This document shows, piece by piece, positions 1-9,935 of a stretch of DNA of 26,880 bases. The notes beneath the pieces were generated by a model that did not search any database, was not told the origin of the DNA, and saw only the letters and a program-made list of their open reading frames with translations. Where the stretch lies: the NCBI GenBank assembly GCA_022925895.1, contig JAKSYS010000765.1, forward strand, positions 1 through 26,880, read 5' to 3'. The position numbers and the translations under genes are program-made. How positions within the stretch are numbered: the first letter of the stretch is position 1; each line of letters opens with the position of its first letter. This DNA comes from Fragilaria crotonensis. Lineage: Eukaryota; Bacillariophyta; Fragilariophyceae; Fragilariales; Fragilariaceae.

Positions 1-4
1 TCTA

Positions 5-28
5 CATCAGAAGGTGCGTATTGTTTAG
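5..28 (+). repeat. Left terminal inverted repeat
   Basis: It begins CATCAGAAGGTGCG and ends TTGTTTAG. It pairs with 9912-9935 in inverted orientation with two mismatches (G/A and A/T). Only four bases of the window lie outside it, so the left flank and any target-site duplication cannot be checked. Confidence 0.75.
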
Positions 29-393
29 TTTTTTTAGATGTTTAGTTCCAAACATTAAATTATGACCGATCAGTACCTTTTCACTATTTTTGGTTATGAA
101 TAAAACAAATATTGCGCAACAGCTTCATAAAGTTGATTTGCAATTTATTTGTCTCAAACAAAACAAGCACAAAACATATTTGTTGAGATTAAAACGTTTA
201 TGTTACGTACTCAGCAATTACATCAATTTATAAGAGTCGGTTCATAATCATATTATGTTTAATTCAAACTATAATTGGTACATCACCGTCATCCATATAT
301 GTTCTGAACGCAACATCCCTTGCACATAGATACCGTGTATTACTATCTTATCGATTCTTTACTTTCTTTTGTCGTTCAGCAAAACAGTCGTTC
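29..393. other. Noncoding AT-rich left end of the transposon
   Basis: This AT-rich stretch lies between the left inverted repeat and the stop codon of ORF-A. No convincing gene is visible on either strand. It presumably carries the 3' end signals of ORF-A and subterminal sequence for transposase binding, but I see no clear repeated subterminal motif. Confidence 0.5.
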
Positions 394-2264
394 TCAATCA
401 TCTAAATCCCATGCCGCCTCAACAAAGGTTGCAGTCATTGCTGCTGGCACTGCAGTGTCATTGTCTTGTTCTCCTCCTCGTGCATCTCGTCCATGCACTA
501 GACCTGCCTGACTCATGCAAAACGCCAGTAATTGCTTCTCCATTGCCTCTGCTTGGGTGCATTGCCTGTCTTCCTGCACAAGGCTGTAAAGTTCATTGAA
601 TCGTGCGATTCCTCATGACTCCACCCACCGTATTTGCAGTGCCCACTTTTTGTTCGTGTGTATGCTCCTCGCTGTCTAGGTTTCGCTTTCTTCTTTCGTT
701 GTCCTTGCTCTGAATCAGAATCTTCGGCCTCATCAGCAACAGGAGGCATGGATTTCCACTTATCAATATAATTTTCAAACATTAGTAACGCAAATGCCTC
801 GTCACTTTTGTGACAATTCTGCCACGACCACCGGGCTCTCTTGCTTCCGAAATCAACTGCCTTGTCTTGTGCTTTCCCCAATACCTCCTTCCGCACACGC
901 ATTCCAAGTATGTTCCAAAAACCAATAGAAAGCTTGCAACTCGCGTTCCGTTGTGGCTCTTCTCAGCTTACAGAGCTCGTCCATTGTGAACAATTCCTCT
1001 CCAGTCAATTTAAACTTGGCGATGGTTTCTCGAACAATCTTTCCACCCGATTGCTCACAAGAACTTCGTTTGGTGTTCAAGGCTTCATTAAACACGCTCT
1101 CGTATAGCATCTGAAATGACCACGCTGCTGTTCCGGCACATTCTCATGATCCATCACCAACCTGATTGCCTGTTGAAAACTCGCATCACTGTTTATAAAC
1201 TTGATCTTCCTGAAGATATCGGATTTGACAAATACTCGTACACGGTCAGTGACATGTTTTTGCCGATTTTTAATTGACTGCGATCGCGACATCCCGCGTA
1301 TGTGGAGCGTTTCACCATCAAGTCCCAGAGTTGATGCGGCAGCACTTGTTGGTGCTTTGGCAACAACCGCAACCGTTGGGATTTTACTGGCTGTATGACC
1401 CGTAGTATACTCGTTGTCCCTACGCCCCTTGGCCTTTCGCTCCTCGTCGCTTGAAGTTGACAAATCCTCCTGATCACAATCCACCACTGCTTCTTCATTT
1501 TCATTGTCCACAAGAATGTCATCGTCATCATCTGATGATGAATGGTCAGCAGTATGGTAGCTAGTTTCATATTCCTCGTCATCATCAACATCGTCCCTAT
1601 TGACATAGCGTGGTGGATCTGGTGAATGATTAGCAGCGGAGTTTTGCTCTTCTTCTTCCTCTTCCTTTACACGTGGTTTTGGATTATGTTTCGTACCCAC
1701 TGTACGTACCAAAACAATTTCTGCCACCGATGATTTATCGTCATCCGATGTTTGCTCTTCCTCTTCTTCAGGTGGTGCCGGGTTACGCCTTGTCACCACC
1801 CTACGTGCCACCGTCTTCTTCACAAGTTTTGCCACTTTTGCTGCGCCCTTACTCGATTTGTTGGTAGTATTCGTGCTTACCTGCGGGTTCTTGTTCTTCC
1901 TCTTCTTGTCGTCGGTATTAAGTGAATCAGCAGCAGCGGTTCGCTCATCAATTGGAGCCGCAGCAGTGGTTCCCTCATCATTCTGGTTGGTACTAGTACT
2001 TACAACATTCTTCTTACTTTTTTCATTCGTCTTGTTCGTACCTTTTTCATTCGTCTTGTTCTTTGGATTCTGGTTCAGTTGCCTCCTTGCAGTCTTCTGG
2101 AACTCCTCCTCAATCGCCGCCACTCTTGTCGCCTTCGCTTCTTTTTTACGGGTGCGAGGGGACTTGCGACGAGGAGGAATCATCATCTCCTCCGGTGGAC
2201 CCTCGTCTTCCGAAGCTGTCTCCTCCGGTGGACCGTTGTCTTTCGTAGCTGGCAATGGACCCAT
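394..2264 (-). CDS. Transposon ORF-A, unknown function, broken by three frameshifts
   Basis: The protein would be about 620 residues, starting MGPLPATKDNG at 2264 (the more upstream open codon is TTG, not ATG). The first two thirds are low complexity: Lys/Arg-rich segments alternating with acidic runs (EEEEE, SSDDDDD), as in disordered nuclear proteins. The last third looks folded: FINSDASFQQA, then LYESVFNEALNTKRSSCEQ, then FENYIDKWK and a final YGGWSHEG-IARFNEL segment. I recall similar C-terminal segments in uncharacterised diatom transposon-associated proteins but cannot name a domain. The reading frame changes near 1115, 905 and 610. Each change is repaired by one extra base in a short homopolymer (T3, A2 and G2 on the coding strand). 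It lies inside the same terminal repeats as the transposase, so a role in transposition or target recognition is plausible but unproven. Confidence 0.6.
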
Positions 2265-2770
2265 GATGGATGTACACAAGAAGGAGAGTGGGAAGTGGTA
2301 GTCTTATCAAACTATTAAACTATTGATGAACAGCAAATTCTATGCGATATGTTGCAAGGCTACTATTGCGTGCTTAGTATGTTTTTGCCTTGTTTGAATG
2401 AAGTCGTGCATTGTTGAACAATCTTGTGAACATATCTTTTTGAAATCGCATATATTGACCCTTGTATAGTGATTATGTAATTAATCCACCTTAAACTTCA
2501 ATCTGTATTGTAATATAGTTTGTTTATTGTCAGTTGATGTTTCATAATGTTTCGCGTGACAAGTTACTTCGACTAATTTGGGTACTAATCATACTATTCA
2601 AGTAACATGTGTTTTGGCATTGTTTCTGTAAATATGGTGCGTCCGTTACATTTTATATCATATTAATCATTATAATGTTACATACGTTCTTCCATACGCC
2701 ACAAATTTTTTCGCGATACAAAATAATATCACATTAGTACATATTAAATTTTTCTATCTACAATACTTTG

Positions 2771-2793
2771 GTATACTACTCTGCGTAGTATAC
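2771..2793. repeat. Perfect hairpin, 9-bp arms
   Basis: The arms are GTATACTAC and GTAGTATAC, separated by the five bases TCTGC. The same GTATACTAC word occurs just outside the right terminal repeat, at 9942-9950. Confidence 0.8.
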
Positions 2794-2804
2794 ATCTGCA
2801 TTGT

Positions 2805-2835
2805 TGTTTATCACATATCGGTCATGTGATAAACA
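2805..2835. repeat. Perfect hairpin, 12-bp arms
   Basis: The arms are TGTTTATCACAT and ATGTGATAAACA with a 7-base loop (ATCGGTC). It lies 11 bp downstream of the other hairpin. It is not followed by a T-run as a bacterial terminator would be, and this is a eukaryotic context, so a protein-binding or folding role is more likely. Confidence 0.8.
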
Positions 2836-3205
2836 CACTCATTTTTTACGGCGTAGCTATTTGGTATGCACCGACCATGTGCTCGCCACCCTTGCCGTGT
2901 GTATTGAGAGTACTTAGAGTGATTTCTGTGCTCCTGAACTTTTTGGGTCAAGTCACATGGTATACATTACCTATAAAATGTATGCATTAAAAAAATGTAC
3001 TTAGAGTAAAGTACTCAGAGTAATTTTTAAGTCTTCAGTATGTGTCGTACACGCTGTACTACGTCGTTGCCATTCGCAAGTGTATGGCTTTCTATCACTC
3101 ACAGTTTGTACACAACCTTTCAAATTGTGTTCTTTGAAGCACTTTGCAAGAAGTAGCTTATCACTGTCGGATCGTTCTCTTGTGTTGTTGTCGCATCCTT
3201 TCCTC

Positions 3206-3319
3206 CTGCCATACAGCGGAGAGTGGAGGTTGTTTCATCCATCACGCGCTCGTTGCACTGCCATACAGCAGTGAGAGGTTCTGAACAAGACATTTTTTCC
3301 TTTTCCTGCCATACAGCGG
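3206..3319 (+). repeat. Three direct repeats CTGCCATACAGC(G/A)G before the oxygenase-like gene
   Basis: Copies lie at 3206-3219, 3258-3271 and 3306-3319, spaced 52 and 48 bp. The 12-base core is identical in all three, and the last copy ends 13 bp before the ATG at 3333. The position suggests a leader or promoter iteron. Sequence around the copies is less similar (GAGAGTGGAGG, TGAGAGG, GAAGAGG), so they may be remnants of a longer ~50-bp tandem repeat. Confidence 0.75.
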
Positions 3320-3332
3320 GAAGAGGAATACC

Positions 3333-3852
3333 ATGTCGTCCAATCGACGTGATAGTGATCTGATTGCGAAGTCGAAGAGAACATCGCCTTGCCAGGCATC
3401 AGTTTTGAGCATGGGATCATCGCCGCGGCTCTCGAACGACGAACAAGACGCCGCTGGAGATGGGGATACTTCGGTTCCAGAGGGACGTAGTCCACGTGAA
3501 TATCTGCCGTCCCAAAATCAGGCGATGGCACTCTTGTCTAGGGCTCTGATCCCATCAAAGCGAGAGGCATTTACTTTGCGCTTTCAGCAGAGTGTGACGA
3601 AGGAAGACAATCGGATTCTTGGTGAGCCCACAATATGCAACACTCCCACCAGATGGATTGCTGATGCTTTTGGATGCGACGAGCCTTTCCGTCTCCGTGA
3701 GATGGGTGACATGTTCCTAGTCATGGAACTATGTCTGATTATCTCGAAGAATTTTACGTCATGGACGTCATTCTTAACCGGCACCTTCGCCCCAAAAGGA
3801 AAACCAGCAAGGAGTTTTCCCGAATGGGAAGTCTGACAAGGATGACAACAAC

Positions 3853-3911
<59 letters not shown>

Positions 3912-5720
3912 CATGAACGATGTCACTGACGATCCATATGGAGGCGACGACAATGATTGCTTGTTTGCGGGTAAGGGCGGGGATAAGAATAATAGTAAAC
4001 TTCCCGTTGATCCGGACAAAGTTGTAACGGTCTGGTGTTACAAACCTGAGGACCTCAACGATGCATTCGATTACAAGTTCAGGACAATGATTCTGTTTAT
4101 GCCTCAGTGTGGCGTGTTTTACTGTGCACGGGAGCGCCGCAAAGGTGATGCGGGGTTGCAAAGTCACTCATTCCTCTCGACATGAGCTGGCTGCGCATGA
4201 AGAGAACAGTGACGCCGCTATCCAGCAGTGGTGTTACAGGAGTTGCCGAAGTCACGTACACATTTGGCAAGGATGGCTACGTGAAAGGTTTTCGGATACC
4301 CGATGGTCTGCAAAGTACTATCGCGACTTCAACCGTGTGTCGGCTTGGAGGATTTCACTCCACAAAACAATTGCACGACGACAGAATCGCATAATCTATA
4401 GGGCAGTACAGTGTCATGACAGTGATGGTCCCATGCTGCCACCGGACATTTTCAACGGCCAGGATATTGGCTGTTGGCCGCAAGGTGTTTTGAAGGCTGA
4501 GTATAACCGCCGTCTGGCGAGGTCCAACAGTGCGAGGATGAATGGCCGCCACTATGCCATGGGTTGCCACCACTTTAGGCTCCTGAACAGTGTTGGATCA
4601 TCGATCCAGCACTCGATCACTACGTGGATGTTTGGATTGATGTTGACACTGTGGGTCATTGTGCTGATCGGCAGTCGGTGGTTATGATCAGGAACCTGAT
4701 GGTCGTTGATGGCGAAGCCGACCGACAATCTGCTATGTATCGTGACGAATGGGACCACCACACGCACCTACTTGGGGCATTGAACCACATCACATTCCAC
4801 AACACTGTGTTGAACCGTCGACTGGGAAAGGGTGGGAGTGTGAGGTCTAAAGGTGGTGATGTTGGCACAATGCACGCCATTGGTACTGGCTTTGACTTTA
4901 ATGGTGCGATGCGTCCCTATGCTTCGAATCTGATGGTTCCCGAGCGCCTTCTGCGAAATATGGTCCTTTGTTTGGCACGATGTGGGGGAAGTTTTCTTCC
5001 CTCAGGTGCTGGCTGTGATGAGGGACACGGAATCCGATACTGGTCTCCAGCCTATCTCACCAATGGAAGGTGACCCCCATAAAAAACGTAGCGCAGGATT
5101 TACTATTGACATGAGTGTCAACCTTGGTAATTCGTCGCACTTCGACGTGCACGACGCTTCACAAGGCTACAGTGTTTGGACGGAAGAGATTCCCGGCTGT
5201 GGTGCCAACTGGTATTTTGTTCTGCCGAACGTCCACGGCAAACGGGCACCCCGGCGGGGGGCACATGGAGAGCAATTGGAGGGGAAACCTTTCGCTGGCC
5301 TGGCTATTAAACTTGGACATGGTGTGGCAATCAGTTGGGATGGTCGTGTAATCAGACACTGTACGTCGATCTCCCAGCCTGACGGACTCAGCGGTGGAAA
5401 AGTTGGTTTCGATCGCAAGAAGTTTGGTAACAAGCTGTATGGAACGTTCACCGCCGCGAAGGAAAAGGTAGTGAAGGCAGGGGAGAGCGCAGTGTCAGGC
5501 AAGCAACAAGTTGGGTGTTGTTGATTCTTGCGAGAAAGAAGTTGGCGATCATCAGAATGGAGACAGTAGCGTTCGTGGTGGCCATGACGAGGATGGTGCC
5601 GACAATGCGCATGAGCAGCATGATCCACAAGCGCATGCACCAGAGGCCAAGGAGGCGGGGCCCTTGTCACAACAAGAGAACATTGATAACTACAGGATTC
5701 CAAAGAAGAGGCGTACATGA
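3333..5720 (+). CDS. Transposon-borne protein with 2OG-Fe(II) dioxygenase-like domain, broken by frameshifts
   Basis: The protein would be about 795 residues. It starts MSSNRRDSD at 3333 and has a Ser-rich N-terminus. An Asp run encoded by 19 GAT codons (3853-3909) precedes a region rich in aromatic and basic residues. The best domain is at 4950-5480: NSSHFDVHDASQ gives an HxD pair (His codon 5138, Asp 5144), then NWYFVLPNV, then GVAISWDGRVIRHCTS with a distal His (5357). HxD plus a distal His about 70 residues on, set in beta strands, is the metal triad of the 2OG-Fe(II) (cupin-fold) dioxygenases, and the layout recalls the TET/JBP group. No 2OG-binding Arg/Lys is certain. The C-terminus (5511-5720) is polar, ends IPKKRRT and looks like a nuclear localisation signal. 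The frame changes near 3815, 4120-4180, 4610-4680, 4960 and 5515. An AATAAA lies near 5778. A different double-stranded beta-helix protein is the main alternative. Confidence 0.55.
3853..3909 (+). repeat. (GAT)19 microsatellite
   Basis: Nineteen uninterrupted GAT triplets are followed by GAC. In the frame continuing into DMNDVTDD they encode poly-Asp. The neighbouring frame gives a meaningless poly-Met ORF. Confidence 0.95.
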
Positions 5721-5804
5721 CGAAGTCCGCCACTTACTACTACAGGATGATCGCAGGCTTCGAAATGTCATTCATGAATAAATGCTTGTCTATTGTTGGA
5801 TTCT

Positions 5805-8800
5805 TTAGTACCTCCTACGCTTCTTCTTGTTCGCGTAAGGTTGCACCACTACCCCATCAGAATCTTCTTTGTTGTGGACGCTGTCATATTCATCATTGGC
5901 ACCATCCTCCTCCTCGTTGTCGCCATCACCTTCGTCATCAACATCACCTTCTTTGTCATCAACATCATCTTCGTCGTCATCAACATCATCTTCGTCGTCA
6001 ACATCATCTTCATCATCAACATCATCTTCGTCGTCACCATCATCTTTGTCATCAACATCATCTTCATCATCAACATCATCTTCGTTGTCAACATCATCTT
6101 CGTCGTCAACATCCTCTTCATCATCAACATTGTCTTCATCGTCAACCTCTTCCTCCTCGTAGTCACTTTCTAACGAAGGTGAATCTCGCGATTCATGACA
6201 CTTGTTGATCATCGAGTCCCATGACGTTACCCATTCGTCTTTCCTCCGAAAAGGAAAAGGTAATACTCCTCCGCTCCGACATCGCGAATGCCTATGGTTG
6301 GTGCGACAAGGTTGTTGACGTTAACCATGAACAATGTTGGCTTTGATTTCGCATCCTTGCGATTTAGTTTGTAACGACCTATCATTGTGTTGAGAATTCC
6401 CTCACTTCCTCGTCGATTGCATCAAAGGAGTGTATGAGAGCGTACACTCCTGCTTCTTTTATTGATGGCTGTCCCGATTCTTGAAGGGCAATCCGTGCAC
6501 CTCGGGGCAAGTGACGAAGGTCAACAAAGGTGTGGATAAATGCCGGTAGTGGATATTGGAAGCCGTGCCACTCAACCATTGCATGGTCATTCCAAGGTTT
6601 GCCATCGTATATGCTTGGATGTGCACGATACTTATGCCCATTGACGCAAATGAACTCTGTGAAGCATGGAAGCTTCCCATCGGTCAAAAAGGGCAGCAAA
6701 CAATGTTGCCCAAGGAAATGCATTGCACTGCGAGACAAGGAGTCGCCACCAGGATTGTCTGTGGGATACGTCCGATTCCAGCGGAAGCTAGGGCTTGGAT
6801 CCCCAACCCTCCGTGAGATTGTGAATTGTCGGCCAGACATTGTTGGAAGTGCATCGTCTTCACCGGACTTTCCAGCAGCAGTCGCAAAAGAACTACCGCC
6901 CTTGTGAATGATATCCTGCTGCATGTCTTGCCATGCGGAGGCAATAGCAAGGTTTTCGATGTACCTGTGTGCCGCCTGCCTTGTGAATGTCTTCGCACGT
7001 TTTTGGGTGTTCCTTGCCGTGATCTTTGATAGAGGTATGTGTGCTGATTCGGCATAGGCACTATTAACGTTCTCAGGAACCCCATGATCGAGGATGTCTT
7101 CGCTGAGGTGTAGGACCAAGTGGGTCTTGATAGTGTTATTGCCCATTCCACTCGCTCTCGGTGAGACACTTGCCATTTGACGCATCAGCCACTGCACTGC
7201 ACAATGTGATTTTGTGACTTGCGCTTTTGAAATGGTGGATTGCTTCATCCATTGGTGCCACTGGAGGAGGGATGATACAACGAGTATCCAATCCGCAAGA
7301 TGTGCCTCGTTGCTCAGCCTTTGTAGTTCTGGGTCCTTAACTTTCAACTTCTTTGGGTCCTTGACTTTCGACTTGTTCTTCGACTTCTTTGCACCGTTTT
7401 TGGGTGGCAGGGGCGGTGTGAATATTTGTCTGAATCTGGTTGTGTGCATTGCAAACAACTTCACCAACAGGCATCCTGTTATCTCGTGCCCCATCAAATT
7501 GGTGCCGGAAGAAAATCCTTTGGGAAGTTCATTCTTGGGAGATCGCGGTCGCTGTGTCGTGACAATCGCCCACCAATGGAAGCACACAGTCGATCATAAT
7601 ATTTCAGGGACAAGGAGTCGCGACCGCCTGCTTGAGCTGCGAACGCTTCGAGACAGTATTTAAACCAGCCCAAGGAAATGAGGTGCAACATCTCACCAGG
7701 ACACGCCCCAAATATTCCCCTCTTATTATGGAGACCAAAACGAACCTTGTCAAAGCCGTTGACCAGATAGTTCTGCGACATTGCTTTCAGCCCTTCCAAA
7801 TCACCCGATCTGACCAGCTTGTTGATAGCAGCTGGATTCCTGTGGCGATACTTCGCCTTTGAGTATCCAGATTCAAGGGTGGGACATTCGCACACGCGAC
7901 AAAGTTGCTTAACGGAGCTGAAGCGAGCTGTATAATGCCCACATAGACGATCATGGCCCTCAGTATCGCCAATTATGAATGGGATGTAAGGATGCAGTAC
8001 AATGGGATAAACCTTCCCATCGTAATGTAACATCCAATTGAATCCCTTGCGTTGCAAGTCAAGGAAGCCGGATTCTTCGAGGATGAACTTGATCTGCATG
8101 TGCATCTCGTTAAGGATGTAAGTGGACCAGCTCACATTGGGAATAGACTTCAGTGCAACTTGACCAATAACAGTGCCGTCAGGAACATCGGCAGCCATGG
8201 TGGGAGCAAACCCAGACTTTCTACCTTTTTTGCTTGTCGGCTTGTGTGCTGGAAATTGGCATATATAGCCAAGGATTCGCATTGCGCTATGCTGCGATCG
8301 AACACCATGCTTGAGAAGGCCATGAGATATAGTCATGGGTTCCATCTGCATCCGACCATATGTGTCTACTTGTGTCTTGTCCATTGCTACGACTGTTGGT
8401 AAAATCATGTCGACACCCTTTTTCTTGACAAGTTCTTTGTACGTCCTGCGGTAACAACGACCTGTATTGATGTCTCCAATGTCACCAGACTTTGAGGGTT
8501 CAACAAAAGGATCCTTATGTTCATGAAACAAATAGTTTTCGTCGCGATTCAGAAGAGGGCACGAGAGGAGAGATGCGAAGACTTGAGAGGCATCAAAATA
8601 CACCATGGATACGATCCTCTTTGAATAAGGCAGATAGAGCTGCTTCTCCTTTGGTATTAATCCCTTCATGTTGTACCTGCAATACAACTTTTGTACAACC
8701 TTCTCTCGGGATGGTTGGCAGTCCACCTGGAATATATGTCCATTACTGTTGGCTTGAGCTGACCAATTAAGAATACGAGTAAATGCATTGAGAGGTGCAT

Positions 8801-9402
8801 TTAGCTCCTTGAGAAGGTGTAGCAATTCAATATGGACCTTTTCCTCTCGAGAGAATCGGTCGAGGCCAAGTGGATTTGAACGCAACTCAAGCAGTTCCTC
8901 ATACAGTTTCAGCACACATCGATCGGGTGCCCTTCTCCGTCAACGTGAGGATCTTCTCCTCATTGTTCCAAGGAAGTGCATCATCTAATGATGGGAATCC
9001 ATCCTCGCGATCATCTTCAATCTTACCATCCTCGAAACAACGCTCTTTGCTAGTCCTGGCTATACCTGATGATGCGTCCACTTTTGACGATTGCACGTTC
9101 GTCTTTCGAGTCAATGCTGGACCATTTGCCGGCTTCCTTGTCGAAGAAAGATTCCCAGAAAGTGGATGAGTCACAGATGACAAATCATTTGATGAAAGCC
9201 GTCCGCTTCTCCTTAGTGGTGAGGATTGTGTTGCCGCATCATTGTTACGAAGAACACTACCAGAAATGAACTCGTGGCATGTTGTGTAGAGCTGCTCGCA
9301 AATGGGACTCTGAGCAATGTGAGTTGAAAGCCTCTTGAACAATCGATGACAACCAGCACATCGCGAAGAAGAGGTAATACCACTAGTTGAGCCCGATGCC
9401 AT
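5805..9402 (-). CDS. Plavaka-like transposase, broken by frameshifts
   Basis: It is about 1,200 residues, starting MASGSTSG at 9402. A Cys/His finger near the N-terminus (CAGC...HIAQSPIC) is the likely DNA-binding part. The RNase H-like core has VVAMDKTQVD (catalytic Asp near 8380), then FIIGDTEGHDRL (second Asp near 7966), a CRVCECP zinc-binding insert, and GACPGEMLHLISLGWFK (candidate third acid, Glu near 7693). This matches Plavaka/KDZ-type transposases, where the last acid precedes an LH-rich segment. Next come THLVLHLSEDILDHG and SAYAESAHIPLSK, then an EEYYLFLF segment, a long Asp/Glu tail and a C-terminal KKKRRRY nuclear signal. Breaks lie near 8938, 7512-7515 (a T4 run on the coding strand where T5 restores the frame), 6395 and 6245. 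The gene converges on the oxygenase-like gene with an 84-bp gap. It should cut and join the element's terminal repeats in the nucleus. As it stands it cannot make a full-length protein. Confidence 0.75.
5925..6165 (-). repeat. Acidic minisatellite-like tract in the transposase C-terminus
   Basis: Degenerate repeats of TCATCAACATCATCTTCG on the plus strand encode a DDVDDED-type repeat on the minus strand, about 80 residues almost entirely Asp, Glu and Val. The plus-strand ORFs here (Ser-rich or His-rich) are only shadows of it. Confidence 0.85.
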
Positions 9403-9911
9403 TTTCAAGAAACAATTTTAGAAACAAGCTGTGAGATTTTGCATGTGCACAAAAAATGCTGTAAAATGAAACAAATGCCTTGAAGATATAAAATAAGAAT
9501 TGCGACGAGTAAAGAAACCACTTGGCAGGAATTCACAATTCTATTTCAATAGCCTCGAGGAAAATGGTAAGAAAACGAAAGATGTTTTCGAAGATGCGGG
9601 AAAATGTTGAGGCTTTGAATCGACAATTGAGTAATCGAAAATCAAACAATTTTATGAAAGAACTCAATGTTGTTAAGAAATCATCCACTGTTGTTTTGAT
9701 CATCATAATTGTGATATACTGAACAAAATTTTCTTCTATTTGTTATCATTACAACACGAATGCTATACATCCAATAGATGTTCGTTAAGACAAACATTAA
9801 AGTGTCGGAGACTTACAAAGACGCCGTATTAATGTATGAAACCGCCATAAAATAATACATATCAAACAAATATTGTGAATATGCAACAAATTTCTCAATA
9901 AAAATGACAAC
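9403..9911. other. AT-rich right end of the transposon, including the transposase promoter
   Basis: The transposase reads away from this segment, so its promoter and 5' leader should lie here. The DNA is AT-rich with many ACAAA words. The only ORF with a plausible protein is the small one at 9564-9722, listed separately. Confidence 0.5.
9564..9722 (+). CDS. Small basic ORF with hydrophobic C-terminus (doubtful)
   Basis: Fifty-two residues starting MVRKRKMFSK, with a helical basic and amphipathic first half and a final TVVLIIIIVIY that could be a membrane tail. It sits divergently just upstream of the transposase, inside the terminal repeats. No family is recognised. The DNA is AT-rich, so a chance ORF is quite possible. 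Confidence 0.2.
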   Translation: MVRKRKMFSKMRENVEALNRQLSNRKSNNFMKELNVVKKSSTVVLIIIIVIY

Positions 9912-9935
9912 CTAAACAAAACGTACCTTCTGATG
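9912..9935 (-). repeat. Right terminal inverted repeat
   Basis: It reads CTAAACAAAACG to CCTTCTGATG on the plus strand, the reverse complement of 5-28 with two mismatches. The next bases outward are ATCACCG. The similarity stops at both edges, as expected for the tips of an element. Confidence 0.75.

Larger units (their letters stand above)
2265..3332. promoter_or_regulatory. Divergent intergenic control region inside the transposon
   Basis: About 1.07 kb of AT-rich DNA without a credible gene separates the start codons of ORF-A (minus) and the oxygenase-like gene (plus), so both promoters should lie here. It contains two adjacent perfect hairpins (2771-2793 and 2805-2835), repeated GTACTTAGAGT words near 2908 and 2996, and three copies of CTGCCATACAGC just before the start codon at 3333. 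Promoter function is inferred from the divergent layout only. Confidence 0.5.
5..9935. mobile_element. Large Plavaka-like DNA transposon with three genes
   Basis: The ends are inverted repeats (5-28 against 9912-9935) that agree at 22 of 24 positions. Between them lie a DDE-type transposase (minus), an oxygenase-like gene (plus) and ORF-A (minus), with AT-rich noncoding ends. The size, about 9.9 kb, is large for a cut-and-paste element. The Plavaka assignment (a CMC/CACTA-related group) rests on the layout of the transposase: N-terminal Cys/His finger, catalytic acidic residues, CxxC insert and a LH-rich segment after the last acid. I could not see a target-site duplication: only four bases precede the left repeat, and they do not match the bases after the right one. 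It could also be a nested pair of elements. Confidence 0.65.

Noticed and set aside
1858-2301. Hydrophobic plus-strand ORF resembling a membrane protein
   Set aside because: It is the antisense of the Lys/Asn/Glu-rich N-terminus of ORF-A, which produces Phe/Leu/Ser runs when read backwards.
2805-2835. Rho-independent terminator
   Set aside because: The hairpin has no T-tract and the context is eukaryotic.
3731-3916. ORF ending in a run of about 20 Met
   Set aside because: It is the shifted reading of the (GAT)19 microsatellite; the Asp frame continues into the downstream protein.
5935-6140. CRISPR-like regular repeat array
   Set aside because: The repeats are contiguous degenerate trinucleotide-based coding units without spacers.
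5717-6208. Plus-strand His-rich, Ser-rich and Ile-rich ORFs
   Set aside because: They are shadows of the minus-strand acidic tail of the transposase, which continues the transposase frame and ends in a nuclear signal.
7500-7520. Programmed -1 frameshift in the transposase
   Set aside because: The overlap has no X-XXY-YYZ slippery heptamer (it reads G-GAT-TTT-C), and the same kind of break occurs in housekeeping genes, so a missing T is the simpler reading.
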